Source: Picochlorum sp. 'celeri' (taxonomy: Eukaryota; Chlorophyta; Trebouxiophyceae). From it: 64,000 nucleotides of DNA. The stretch's first letter is position 1, and the number at the start of each line of letters is the position of its first letter. The notes below the pieces were generated by a model that was not told where the DNA came from, did not search any database, and worked only from the letters and a program-made list of their open reading frames with translations. This document shows positions 29,684-39,288 of this stretch, in pieces. The DNA is taken from NCBI GenBank assembly GCA_010909725.1, contig JAACMV010000020.1, positions 496,001 through 560,000 of the forward strand. The letters run 5' to 3'. The translations under genes and the position numbers were made by a program.

Positions 29684-31699
29684 ATGTCGAGTTCATTCAG
29701 TCTATCACACGTGGAGGATAACAAGGAGGGATGGGGCCCAAGCAGCATTCCTGAGAAATTCACTGCAGTGCCTTTCCTTCCCTACGGAAAGGGAGAAAGG
29801 CTTGGTAGGATTGCAGATTTTGGGTATTCTTCTCACAGTCGCATGGGACATTACAGTGGTGCGTATTCTGACTGTCGCCGATTGAGGTGGAGCGACGGCG
29901 ATTGTCGTTCTTTTTTCACGAGGGGATTTTACTCGCGAATTCCATACTGTTTAGTCAGATAATTCCTTTAATGTTGGATGAATTCGCTTACATGGTCCAA
30001 TGGTTATGTTTGCAGGTCGATACAGAGAGCCAGCGCCGGGAACGTCAGTGTTCAACTTTGAAAAGGCGGATGAGGATGAGGCGTTCGAGCTTGTGGATAA
30101 CAAGCCTGTGAAAAAGTCTTTCGGAGGGCCACAGAGGCGTCCACAGAACCAGCAGCGTTGGGGACAGCAACCGGCGCACCACGGAGGTGGTCGTGGAGGT
30201 CAACATGATGGTGGCCGTGGAGGGCGCGGTGGGCACGGAGGAAGGGGCAGGCCACAATGGAGAGATCAACAGAGAGAACGAGTGCTCTCCGAGTCCATTG
30301 ACGTGCGTCCTGATTGGCAGGTGCTCGGAGACCAGATATTGTTGCCAGCTCTCGGCAAAATGTCTACAAAGGTGGACGAGGGAGAGAGCCTGGTGTCTGT
30401 TGGATCTCTTCCAACGTATGATCGTGCTGCTGATCGAGTTGGACCAAAGCTTCCTGCAAAGGTGAAGGAGCCATCAGGGGCACATGCGTATCCTCTGAAG
30501 ATTTGGGATGATCCTGTGATGAAGAAAATGGCTGAGAATGATGAGGCAGATGTGTTTGTGTCAGATTTGATCTTGACTGTCATCATGACAGCCCCACGAT
30601 CATTGTTCCCATGGGATATTGCAATTTTGAAGAAGAAGAATAAAATGTACCTGGATCGACGTACTGGAAGTTCTTTGGAGTACATCACAAATGGTGAGAC
30701 AGCACCTGACCCCCTTGTGGAGGATAAAGAGAATGTGAACGGTATTGAAAATTTAAAAGCCGAGTCTACGCATGTTCACCAGGCTTTCAGGGAGCAGGTC
30801 TTGCAGAGGAAGAAGGGCCATGATTTGGGTGAGCCATTGCCATCAGAGCTGGAGGGTGCAGCCACACCGTCAGCAGGATATATTTACAAGAGATTTGATC
30901 TTGGCAACATCCGGTTGATTGTTCGTTGTGAAATTGATGGATGCATGACGGTGGCTAACAATTTGCAAACGGTTGCTGTTCATGCATTGAACGAGTTTGA
31001 TCCTAAATGGTCTGGTATTGACTGGCGTACAAAATTAGACACGCAGAGAGGTGCAGTGCTGGCAACAGAGTTGAAGAATAATGCAACAAAGATTGCTCGA
31101 TGGACTGCTGCAGCACTTTTGGGTGGAGTAGACATTATCAAACTTGGTTATATTAGCCGCACATCGTTCAAGAGCTCCAAGGCTCACCAACTGCTGGGTA
31201 CACAGGCTGTCAAGCCAAAGGACTTTGCTGCACAGATGAATTTGAATATGGATAATGCTTGGGGTATCGCCAAGGCACTTTTAACCTTTTGCTTTGATAA
31301 TACAGAAGGTTCGCCTGAAGGTATGTTGTATGCTTCTTGTCTCATGTGTGAGCCGCTACTCAACCACCAACCTGAGCTGCTCATGGTGCTTTTGTTGGCA
31401 AGGATATGCGGAGACGAATGCAAACTTTGGCCCAGTATACATGTGTCTGCAATAGTGTTGAGTACCATTGTGGAACTTGGGCCATACCTGCAACAGTATG
31501 CATGTCGATTTACATATATCGTGAGAATGATTGCTAATCCTAGTATTTTTTTACTAATGATGATGCAGGACAGTACATTATGATGAGAGATGCAAACAAA
31601 TCTCAGTTGAGAGTGTACTCAGTACCGTCCCTGGAGAGCCAGCCAGCTCACCAGGATGATGACGACGACGAAGTCCAGGACTCGGTCCCTGTAGAATAA
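29684..31699 (+). CDS. EIF3D: Translation initiation factor eIF3 subunit D
   Basis: Exons 29684-29858, 30016-31320 and 31569-31699 (introns 157 and 248 bp, longer than most here) give 536 residues. The N-terminus has EGWGPSSIPEKFTAVPFLPYGKGERLGRIADF, typical of eIF3d once split at its spacer. A Gly/Arg-rich RNA-binding stretch (about residues 110-135) follows, then the cap-binding core with DVRPDWQVL, RRTGSSLEYI, YKRFDLGNIRLIVRCE and ARWTAAALLGGVDIIKLGYISR. The third exon supplies GQYIMMRDANKSQLRVYSVP and an acidic tail ending in VPVE. eIF3d contacts mRNA and eIF4F in the 43S complex. The second intron has no stop in the exon frame until near its end, so an unspliced frame would replace the conserved C-terminus. 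Confidence 0.93.
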
Positions 31700-31987
31700 T
31701 ATTCTAATGCATTTGTTGCTGTTATATATGTGTAATCGATACGCGATACGTTGCTCTTCTGTCACCGTCATGCATTCTCTCGTGCATCTCCATGCAAATC
31801 TGAACGGGCGCGTCCTCTGTCGGGACATCCGAGAAACAGAAACACGTGGCAAAATACGTGGCAATTCAGATTCTGAAAAGTCCGATAATAGTATGGGAAG
31901 CCATCAGACGGTACGCGTGGAATCCTGAGCAGTTAACAAAAAGTGTTAGAATATTTTGTCCCTGCGTACAGAGTATACCAGGACAAG

Positions 31988-34900
31988 ATGAAGGGAAACT
32001 TGGCGAGGCACAGTCTTTTCGCCTTATTCCTTGCCGTGTTTCTGAGCGCGGCACAGTCCCAAGACTGTCCTGCAAACTACACCGCTGCAACATCCTCAGG
32101 ATACTATGTGCTGTATTTTGGTGATTCTGATAGCGGTGGGGACTGTTGTGCTAATAATGAGCTTGCAATCAGCTGCGGTATTGACGTACTCTGCTCCGAC
32201 CCTGCCATTTATGACGAATCCTTTGGGGCTTTGGCTCCATATTCCTCCTGTGGGACGTCTAGAGAGCTACTTGTCGGATCAGACAACAGTGGTGCATCGA
32301 CCACCTGTGATGAGGCGATGCAATATGTCCAGAATGTTGCAAACCAAAGCGACCTGGGATGCGACTCTGATCAGTTCTCTGTAGCACGGCGGCAAGCACT
32401 GGCCTTGTGTGGGAATCAGGCATATCTGTGCATGGCTCAGCGCGTGGGAGGAATTTGCGGCGATAATACAACCCTTGTGGAGGTGGATAGTACTGAGGCT
32501 GAAGATTCCGAGGTGGATTGTCCTCCTGAATATGTAGCAGCAAAGGAGAGTGGCTTCTACCCTCTGTATCTCGGAAGTAGCACAGGGTTTACGAATCAGA
32601 CTTGTTGTGAACGGTATCAAGTAGAGTCCTCGTGTGGTCTGGATGTCCTCTGCCCAAATCCAGCAGGGTATAATCAGTCGTATGGAGAATTGTACACGTA
32701 TATTTCATGTGCAACCTCGGGACAAGTTCTTGTTGGGCTTGACAGGGCCAGTACATCTCTCTCTTGTGATGATGCCGTAGCATATGCATGGAACATTTAC
32801 AATCAGACTGGATGTGATTCTGATGAATACAATGCTGCAATTCAACAGGCACAGGCCAGATGTGGGTATCAGTCCTTAGAGTGCATTGGGAAAACAGTAT
32901 ACGGCGGATTTTGTGACATTGGAGTTCCTCAGGAAGATATTTCGGCATATCAGTGTTTCGCTGCTGCTCAAAATACAGCAGAGCAAGCTCAAGAAAAAGG
33001 CTGTGCCAGTGATGAATACATGGCTGCATTGAGTGAGACAAAGGCCTTGTGCAGAGATGATGCAGAGACTGTATTGGCTGCGACAGTTGGCAACGCATGT
33101 CCGTACACCTGTCAGAGTGCATTAAACAATCTGAGGGCAAAAGCGTCTACATTTTACACGTCTTGTGGAACAAATGATTACAATTACGCAGCGCAGATTG
33201 TCGTTAACCTGTGTGGACCTGATGTCTTTATTCAAATCAATCAGGAGCTTTGTGCACCAAAGCCTTCCTCGTGCGAAGTTGCTTTGGATAATGCGATTCA
33301 GGCAGCGCAAAAGTATGGATGTGCTAGTAGTGAGTGGTCTGAAGCTCTTGCAACAGCAAAATCGGCGTGTCCTTTATCCAAAGTAGCTGCTGCTATGGCC
33401 AATGCTGGTGTAGAATGTCCAATTACATGCTCACAGGCAATTCATGATCTAAAGAGAGCTGCATACTGGCCAGGATGCTTTACATTCACTTACTATCAAG
33501 CTTCCAAGGTTGCGATCAACACCTGTGGGTGGTTCAATTACTTCATTGCAGTGAAGGAGAACAACATCTGCCAGACAAGCCCAAGTCCATCACCACCACC
33601 GCCACCGCCGCCTCCACCATCTCCTCCTTCACGCCTATGCAGTACTAATATTGTTCCAAATGGGCCTTCTAATCTCAGGGTAACACAGCTGGGATCTACA
33701 AGCGTAGATCTGTGTTGGTATGTTGCTGCTGTGAGTCTTTGTCTGTAGGATCAAAAACATTATTATTGCCTTCTGATGATGTGCAGGGATACTCCATCGA
33801 ATCGTGGGTGTGTGGATTATTACGAGGTTCAAATCACTCCGGTGAATCTGTATGGCCTGTCTTCCTTGTTCTTCTCAGGCAGCAGTATCAAGGTACAGAG
33901 TGGGCAGTGTGTTCGTGTGACTGATTTGGCTCCTGGAACAAAATACTCTGCGAAAGTCACCTCTGTGACAACAAAAGGTGGTGGGTCTTCTGAGCTCACC
34001 TTCACAACTGTCCCAGCGCCACCGAGTCCACCTCCAGTTCCTCCTAGTCCACCACCATCTCCACCATCACAGCTCTGCTCTACATTGATCAGGCCAGGAG
34101 GGCCAAGCGATGTGCGTGTGACTACTCTGGGGGCAACGAGTGTCGAGATGTGCTGGAATCCACCAGAGAACGGAGGGTGTGTGGACTATTATGACGTGAA
34201 CGTCACGCCTGTTGGTGTACAGGCTGTATCAGTGGCACTTGGAACCATCAAGGTTCAACGTGGGCAATGTGTGACAGTGAAAGACCTTGCTCCAGGAACT
34301 CAGTACTCTGCGACAGTAAGCTCTTATGCCGAAAGATTTGGAGGAGGGGGGTCCACAAGCATCACGTTCACGACAGTTGCTCTGCCACCTGGGCCAAGCC
34401 CGCCTCCAGTTCCTCCTAGTCCACCACCATCTCCACCATCACAGCTCTGCTCTACATTGATCAGGCCAGGAGGGCCGAGCGATGTGCGTGTGACTACTTT
34501 GGGGGCAACGAGTGTCGAGATATGCTGGAATCCACCAGAGAACGGAGGGTGTGTGGACTATTATGACGTGAACGTCACGCCTGTTGGTGTACAGGCTGTA
34601 TCAGTGGCACTTGGAACCATCAAGGTTCAACGTGGGCAATGTGTGACAGTGAAAGACCTTGCTCCAGGAACTCAGTACTCTGCGACAGTAAGCTCTTATG
34701 CCGAAAGATTTGGAGGAGGGGGATCCACAAGCATCACGTTCACGACAGTTGCTCTGCCACCTGGGCCAGCTGGCATTGTGCCACAGCCAGAGCCAGTCAA
34801 GCCAATCATTGGTCCAACAGTTTCATCCCCATCTCCAGAGCCATCACCGTCTCCAGAGCCAGCGCCTTCGCCATCTCCAGAGCCTATTGTTCCAAGTCCA

Positions 34901-35524
34901 CCAAGCCTTGAGCCAACGCCATCTCCATCTCCTTCACCATCACCATCTCCATCACCATCGCCATCGCCATCTCCATCGCCATCGCCATCACCATCGCCTT
35001 CACCATCTCCTTCGCCTTCTCCATCGCCATCGCCATCACCATCACCATCACCATCACCATCTCCTTCGCCTTCTCCATCACCATCTCCATCACCATCTCC
35101 ATCACCATCTCCATCACCATCACCATCACCATCACCATCACCATCTCCATCACCATCACCATCACCATCACCATCGCCATCACCATCACCTCCAGCATGC
35201 ACACCTCCAAGCAGTCCATTGAATCCTCAAGTCACTTCTGTGGATGAAACATCAGCCACAGTGTGCTGGAATGCACCGCTAGATGCCACTTGTGTGGACT
35301 ATTACAACGTTGCCCTGGGCTCCAACCCACCAACAGTAGAGAATGGCCCCTGCAAGACATTTGGGCAATTGCAACCAGGCACCAGTTACACAGTTACAAT
35401 CACCAGTGTATCGACTGTCGCTGGAGCAGGAGGATCTGTACAGACATCTTTCACCACCACCACAGCACCAGTACCACCTCCTCCAGTGCCATCACCTTCT
35501 CCATCACCAAATCTTGATGGGTGA
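31988..35524 (+). CDS. Secreted Cys-rich, FN3 and (Ser-Pro)n cell-surface protein
   Basis: Exons 31988-33717 and 33787-35524 (69-bp intron, completing a Trp codon) give 1155 residues. A signal peptide (residues 1-24) is followed by two related 100-residue Cys-rich units (starting DCPANYTAA and DCPPEYVAA), then about six 45-55-residue four-Cys repeats of the pattern C-x2-A ... GC-x-S-x-EY ... A-x2-C. A poly-Pro hinge leads to four FN3-like domains with their own Cys pair (CW...CVDYY). Domains 2 and 3 are almost identical copies. An array of about 45 Ser-Pro dipeptides, an expected O-glycosylated rod, separates domains 3 and 4. It resembles algal pherophorin/extensin wall proteins in layout only; the Cys repeat is not recognised. 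Confidence 0.75.
34031..34774 (+). repeat. 372-bp tandem duplication of an FN3-plus-hinge unit
   Basis: Two units with a period of 372 bp (124 codons), 34031-34402 and 34403-34774, differ by about four substitutions by eye (for example GAGATG/GAGATA before TGCTGG). Each encodes a Pro-rich hinge and one FN3-like domain. The similarity at silent positions points to a recent duplication or gene conversion. Confidence 0.85.
34919..35190 (+). repeat. (CCATCN)n minisatellite encoding (Ser-Pro)n
   Basis: About 45 tandem hexamers of the form CCA-TCN, with T, A or G varying at the third Ser base, encode an uninterrupted Ser-Pro rod in the secreted protein. The length is likely to vary between isolates. 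Confidence 0.9.
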
Positions 35525-35766
35525 TTCTACTAGAAATTCCAGTCATCGTGTTACTCTTTTTGCATCATGCGTGTAAAACAAACATCAGAAAAACGGTATT
35601 ACTACTACATCCCACACATTCATCATCATTATACAAAAGGGGTATTTGACCCCATGGTATGCTTTCTACAGACAGACAGCTTGCAACATGAAAAGAAATC
35701 GGTACCGGCACTTCCTTGCGAAGACAAAACTACTATACCCGGAGAAAGAGGTCAAAAGAATAAGAA
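35525..35766. other. 3' flank of the secreted-protein gene
   Basis: No coding sequence is supported. Short open frames here are low-complexity or are translations running into the tRNA gene. Confidence 0.4.
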
Positions 35767-35882
35767 TAGAAGTCATATGCGCTATCCAATTGCGCCACCG
35801 AGGCAAGCACGCTGTAACACGTACGACATGGCAGAAGTATTTTCGCCACCTCGGACGGGGGTCGAACCCGCAACCTTATGAT
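35767..35882 (-). tRNA. Permuted tRNA-Arg(UCU): 3' half precedes 5' half
   Basis: On the minus strand the 3' half (35882-35847, bases 38-73) comes first, then a 42-nt spacer (35846-35805), then the 5' half (35804-35767, bases 1-37). Joined in the order 5' half then 3' half they form a full cloverleaf: acceptor GCCTCGG/CCGAGGT (7 pairs, one G-U), D stem GCGC/GCGC with loop AATTGGATA, anticodon stem TATGA/TCATA (5 pairs), loop CTTCTAA with anticodon TCT, five-base variable loop AGGTT, T stem GCGGG/CCCGT with loop TTCGACC, discriminator G. The A box (TGGCGCAATTGG) and B box (GGTTCGACCCC) are both consensus but in reversed order. CCA is not encoded. The cut sites fall at 37/38, and C32 can pair with the G three bases before the 3'-half cut, the A-I pair used by the splicing endonuclease. 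Confidence 0.9.
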
Positions 35883-36117
35883 GTCTACAATAAATTGTTT
35901 ACAAAATCGAATTTCCGTCGGAATAAAAACAGATCAATCTTCTCACCCGGTCCTCAGACCTCCTTTTACTGTCCTCTTTCGTGTAGATAGGACAATACCA
36001 TGATGCATACACATCCCGGGTTGATGTCTGCAGGCGATACAGTCCTGATACCACACAAATGTTCGCAAACCCACCCACAACGTGGTCCCAGCACTGCCCA
36101 CCTGTGCAGCAGATGCT

Positions 36118-36465
36118 TTAAAATGTCCTTGAATTCCACCCAAACATATGACGTTCGCTATCCACAAATTCGATATAACATCTGCTTGGATCAACACCGT
36201 AACTCTGTTGCAGGAGCTCACAAATACTCGATGAAATTGTCACGTTGGACTCTGCGTTCAAATTCCCAATGGATATCACTCTCACAAACGCACAGGGTTC
36301 CTGTGTTCCAGAATATGTCATTACTTGATCAGTATTGATGTGAGTCATAACATATTGCTCCGGTTTCTTCACTGTTTTGGCCACGATGCTGCTCAAGGAT
36401 TTGGCAACGTCGCTGTCCTTGACCTTGTCGCTGGGGACATTTACATTGACGATTGCAGTTGGCAT
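36118..36465 (-). CDS. Macrophage migration inhibitory factor-like tautomerase
   Basis: The 115-residue frame from the ATG at 36465 has the MIF length. It begins MPTAIVNVNVP, so Met removal exposes the N-terminal Pro that acts as catalytic base. The frame stays open four codons upstream, but that start would bury the Pro. Other family features are the central PCAFVRVISIGNL strand with the N/S-rich turn, and the C-terminal YIEFVDSERHMFGWNSRTF, which ends like other MIF proteins with the Trp-Asn segment at the active site. Plant and algal MIF/MDL proteins are trimers with keto-enol tautomerase activity; their physiological substrate is unclear. Confidence 0.9.
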   Translation of the reverse strand: MPTAIVNVNVPSDKVKDSDVAKSLSSIVAKTVKKPEQYVMTHINTDQVMTYSGTQEPCAFVRVISIGNLNAESNVTISSSICELLQQSYGVDPSRCYIEFVDSERHMFGWNSRTF

Positions 36466-36654
36466 TTTATATTTCAATTAATGGGTCAAGGGTTCTTTGG
36501 GTGACAGATCTGATGATGACCCATCATGGCTAGATGATGGTTCTCCTTCCAGACAATGCCTGTAATCGATTTCTCTTTTTTTTCTTTGCTTGGACACTCG
36601 TATCCTGCTGCTACATAGGTTCAATTGAGAAATTAATTATTGACTCCAAGCGTC

Positions 36655-37947
36655 ATGTTTCTTCAGAGAGGCATGGTATCGCGGGCAGCGATATCCTGCC
36701 CGTCTACAAGTGGTAGTAGTGGTGGTAGAAACTCAAGTGTCCACCGTGGTATTCAGAGAACAATCCTTGCGCAGAGTACATCATCACATGGCATTGGAGA
36801 CACTAGGATAGACAGCGATCGGATTGTGTATTCTTGGTGTGCAGGGGAGGATTCTTGGGATTTTGACAGAAAGGATGAAGCACCATTGGCTCTTCCCAAG
36901 GTGGCTCAGGGGCGTGTTGCAACCGTGACGTTGGTTCGACATGGGCAATCGACATGGAATGCACGAAATAGAGTACAAGGGAGTTCTGATTTTTCGGTGC
37001 TGACGGAAAAGGGTATATCTCAGGCCCAGGAGAGTGCACAGGTATTGTCACAGCTGCTTCAGGAGCAGCGTGACCTGTCTGTGTATGTCAGTCCTCTCAA
37101 ACGGGCTCGGCAGACTGCAGACATCATTTTGCAAGGATACTCTAAAGAAGTCGTCGATGGAATGTGTGTGATTCCAAGTCTGAGGGAAATTGACTTGTAT
37201 TCATTCCAAGGTATGGATAAGTATTCTACAAGGGCAGCAAATTCAAAGGAATATGCAGAATGGAAGTCCCATCCTGCGGAATTTGAAATAGATGGCCATG
37301 CCCCAGTTCGAGAGTTGTGGTATAGAGCGTCGCTTGCGTGGCAGAAGATTTTGGCGGCAGAGTCTGACCATTGTCTTGTGGTTGCCCATAATGCTGTAAA
37401 CCAGGCATTGATATGTACAGCGCTGGGTCTACCTCCAAGCATGTTCCGCCGTATCCAACAGTCGAATGCATCCTTTTCTCAGTTACAATTCACGCATGAT
37501 GATGTGCGCGTGCAATGCATCAATTCATTTCCTGTAGTCTCTATGATGGAGAAGGAAATAACAAAATCACATTACAAGCTTGTTCTCGTGTGTGGTGGCA
37601 CCAATGATTCCTCCAGTATATTGTCGAGGATTAAAGATGTAGACACCATGCTTCCTTGCATGGTGGCCGTTGGGACTCCTGGGGAACAGGTTGTCGATGT
37701 GATGACTGCCCTGGAGGCGTCTTTATCATCATCTGCACAATCAGGTATTGTTGCTATTGCTGATGCAGAAGCATGTGATGAGATTGTACGACGATGTGTA
37801 TCGTCAGACACTGATACTGTTTTGATGAATCAGCGTCGGTTTGACTTCCGACCTGGAAGTGCAACAATTCTTTCATTTACATCAAAGGACTCTGGTCATG
37901 CAAATTTGGTTTGCTCAAATTACACATCACAACGGCTTTTGGCATGA
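36655..37947 (+). CDS. Histidine phosphatase, 2-carboxyarabinitol-1-phosphatase-like
   Basis: About 430 residues starting at the ATG at 36655. The first 75 residues are Ser/Arg-rich and look like a plastid transit peptide. The phosphoglycerate-mutase/acid-phosphatase fold has the catalytic VTLVRHGQSTWN, SPLKRARQTA, REIDLYSFQG and the second His in CLVVAHNAVNQALI. A C-terminal 120-residue extension (KLVLVCGGTNDSS...) resembles that of plant plastid probable 2-carboxy-D-arabinitol-1-phosphatases, which remove a Rubisco inhibitor. Substrate is inferred from that layout. Its last 21 coding bases overlap the end of the opposite-strand methyltransferase gene. Confidence 0.82.
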   Translation: MFLQRGMVSRAAISCPSTSGSSGGRNSSVHRGIQRTILAQSTSSHGIGDTRIDSDRIVYSWCAGEDSWDFDRKDEAPLALPKVAQGRVATVTLVRHGQSTWNARNRVQGSSDFSVLTEKGISQAQESAQVLSQLLQEQRDLSVYVSPLKRARQTADIILQGYSKEVVDGMCVIPSLREIDLYSFQGMDKYSTRAANSKEYAEWKSHPAEFEIDGHAPVRELWYRASLAWQKILAAESDHCLVVAHNAVNQALICTALGLPPSMFRRIQQSNASFSQLQFTHDDVRVQCINSFPVVSMMEKEITKSHYKLVLVCGGTNDSSSILSRIKDVDTMLPCMVAVGTPGEQVVDVMTALEASLSSSAQSGIVAIADAEACDEIVRRCVSSDTDTVLMNQRRFDFRPGSATILSFTSKDSGHANLVCSNYTSQRLLA

Positions 37948-38958
37948 AAACATGATGAATCTAAACTGTCTTTTTACCACTGTAAAGTTTTCTAAACCAG
38001 CTGCAGCGCATAGGTCTCGTAATTCATCCTCATTCCACCATCTAAAATCATTGGTACGGGGTTCTGCATTTCTGAGCGGTTTGAACACGTCATCACTCCC
38101 AAAGAACTCTCCGAGCGGAGCAACAAAGCTTAAAAATGTTGTGCCGACAAAAATACCTCCTGGAGAGAGCACTCGGCTCATTTCAGCCATGGCCAACAAC
38201 GGTTCTGGCCAGCAATGGATTGCTGCACCTGCATGAATCCCAGGAATTGAACCGGTCTGGAACGGAAGTCTCGCCACATCTGCTTGGACGAGTGAATACA
38301 GCGAGGGATCTATGGATGCCGCTTTAAAATTCTGCTGCGTTTCCTGGAGCATTGTAGGACTAAAATCTACTGCAGCAACATGAGAAAATTTTCCAGACTG
38401 CAAAAACTTCCGAGCAAACAGTCCACTGCCACACGACATATCAACAAGCACTTGGCCATAGACTGGTCGTAATACATTCATGGCCATATCAGCCTCAATA
38501 TCGACCCCAGGAAAGGCTGCCCAAGAGAAGCTTTGGCGCCATCCTCTCTCATAAATACCAGAGACCACGGGGTTTTTGAAAATCTCCACACTATTTGGCC
38601 CCTTCTTCTCGAACGATCTACTGCTCAGACCAGACACCAGAGTCAAATCTTGTATGCCATTGTTAGCACCGGAAAATGTTCTATTGCACGCCGCACAGGA
38701 TAACCCTGAGGCTGAACTGGTGTCTGCATCAGCAACTCTCAATGGCCTGTGACAAATTGGACAGACCAACTCTGGCCCTGTGGAATTCGCTTCTCTTCTC
38801 TCATTCGACTCCGTTGCAACACCAGTATCCTTGGATGCAGATCGATAAACCGTGCTGGCTCGCCTCGCCCGCACACCAGCCAAGAAGAAGACCTTTTTCC
38901 TGGCTCTCTGCCCTGCTGTTGACAAGGCACCGCAGCGGTTGTTGTGAACCGTCACCAT
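37927..38958 (-). CDS. Plastid SAM-dependent methyltransferase (At1g78140/At2g41040-like)
   Basis: The frame encodes 343 residues from the ATG at 38958. After a transit-peptide-like leader comes a zinc-ribbon-like CPICHRPLR ... CAACNRTF. Then FKNPVVSGIYERGWRQSF and FPGVDIEADMAM are the signature of a plant plastid/plastoglobule methyltransferase family. The class I methyltransferase domain has motif I VLVDMSCGSGLFARKF, VAAVDFSPTML, QADVARLPFQ and SRVLSPGGIFVGTTF. Its substrate is unknown; related enzymes methylate quinones or lipids. The C-terminal coding end overlaps the phosphatase gene by 21 bp in convergent orientation, so both 3' UTRs must lie inside the other gene. Confidence 0.85.
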   Translation of the reverse strand: MVTVHNNRCGALSTAGQRARKKVFFLAGVRARRASTVYRSASKDTGVATESNERREANSTGPELVCPICHRPLRVADADTSSASGLSCAACNRTFSGANNGIQDLTLVSGLSSRSFEKKGPNSVEIFKNPVVSGIYERGWRQSFSWAAFPGVDIEADMAMNVLRPVYGQVLVDMSCGSGLFARKFLQSGKFSHVAAVDFSPTMLQETQQNFKAASIDPSLYSLVQADVARLPFQTGSIPGIHAGAAIHCWPEPLLAMAEMSRVLSPGGIFVGTTFLSFVAPLGEFFGSDDVFKPLRNAEPRTNDFRWWNEDELRDLCAAAGLENFTVVKRQFRFIMFSCQKPL

Positions 38959-39288
38959 CGTCACGTCTTCAGAGCGCTATGTAATCGCAACAAAAAACCC
39001 AATATTCTTCAACGACGAGAACTGGACACCACGGCGTAGAGGTACAATCATGGCCACACGTGTCTCCCAATCCGACTTGACAAATCGACCAATACCATCG
39101 GTCAATCAATCAAATTGATAGGACCTCTTGTGTTACATACGCTGTCCCCTACCTGTAGTCTACATTCTTCAAGGAATCAGCATCATTCCCCCGATACATG
39201 CCGCATATGGCTCAGTAGAATTATTCTATATTGCTCAAGGAAACTGGTGGAGTAAGAGAAGCTACTCTTGGAGGAGGACAGACTCCGA
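38959..39288. other. Divergent promoter region, methyltransferase/MO25
   Basis: About 330 bp with no supported gene; it should hold both promoters. Only short Asn/Ile-rich frames and ATCAATCAATCAA-type simple sequence are visible. Confidence 0.4.

Noticed and set aside
29859..30015. Possible H/ACA snoRNA in the first eIF3d intron
   Set aside because: An ANANNA and an ACA exist, but the second hairpin would have only about 30 nt and no convincing pocket.
34696..35222. Long Asp-Gly, His-Leu and Met-Val repeat frames over the Ser-Pro array
   Set aside because: Low-complexity frames of the hexamer repeat; only the Ser-Pro frame fits the flanking FN3 domains.
35567..35990. Short plus-strand frames across the tRNA locus
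   Set aside because: Translations of the tRNA halves (the familiar PPRTGVEPATL-like peptide); not protein genes.
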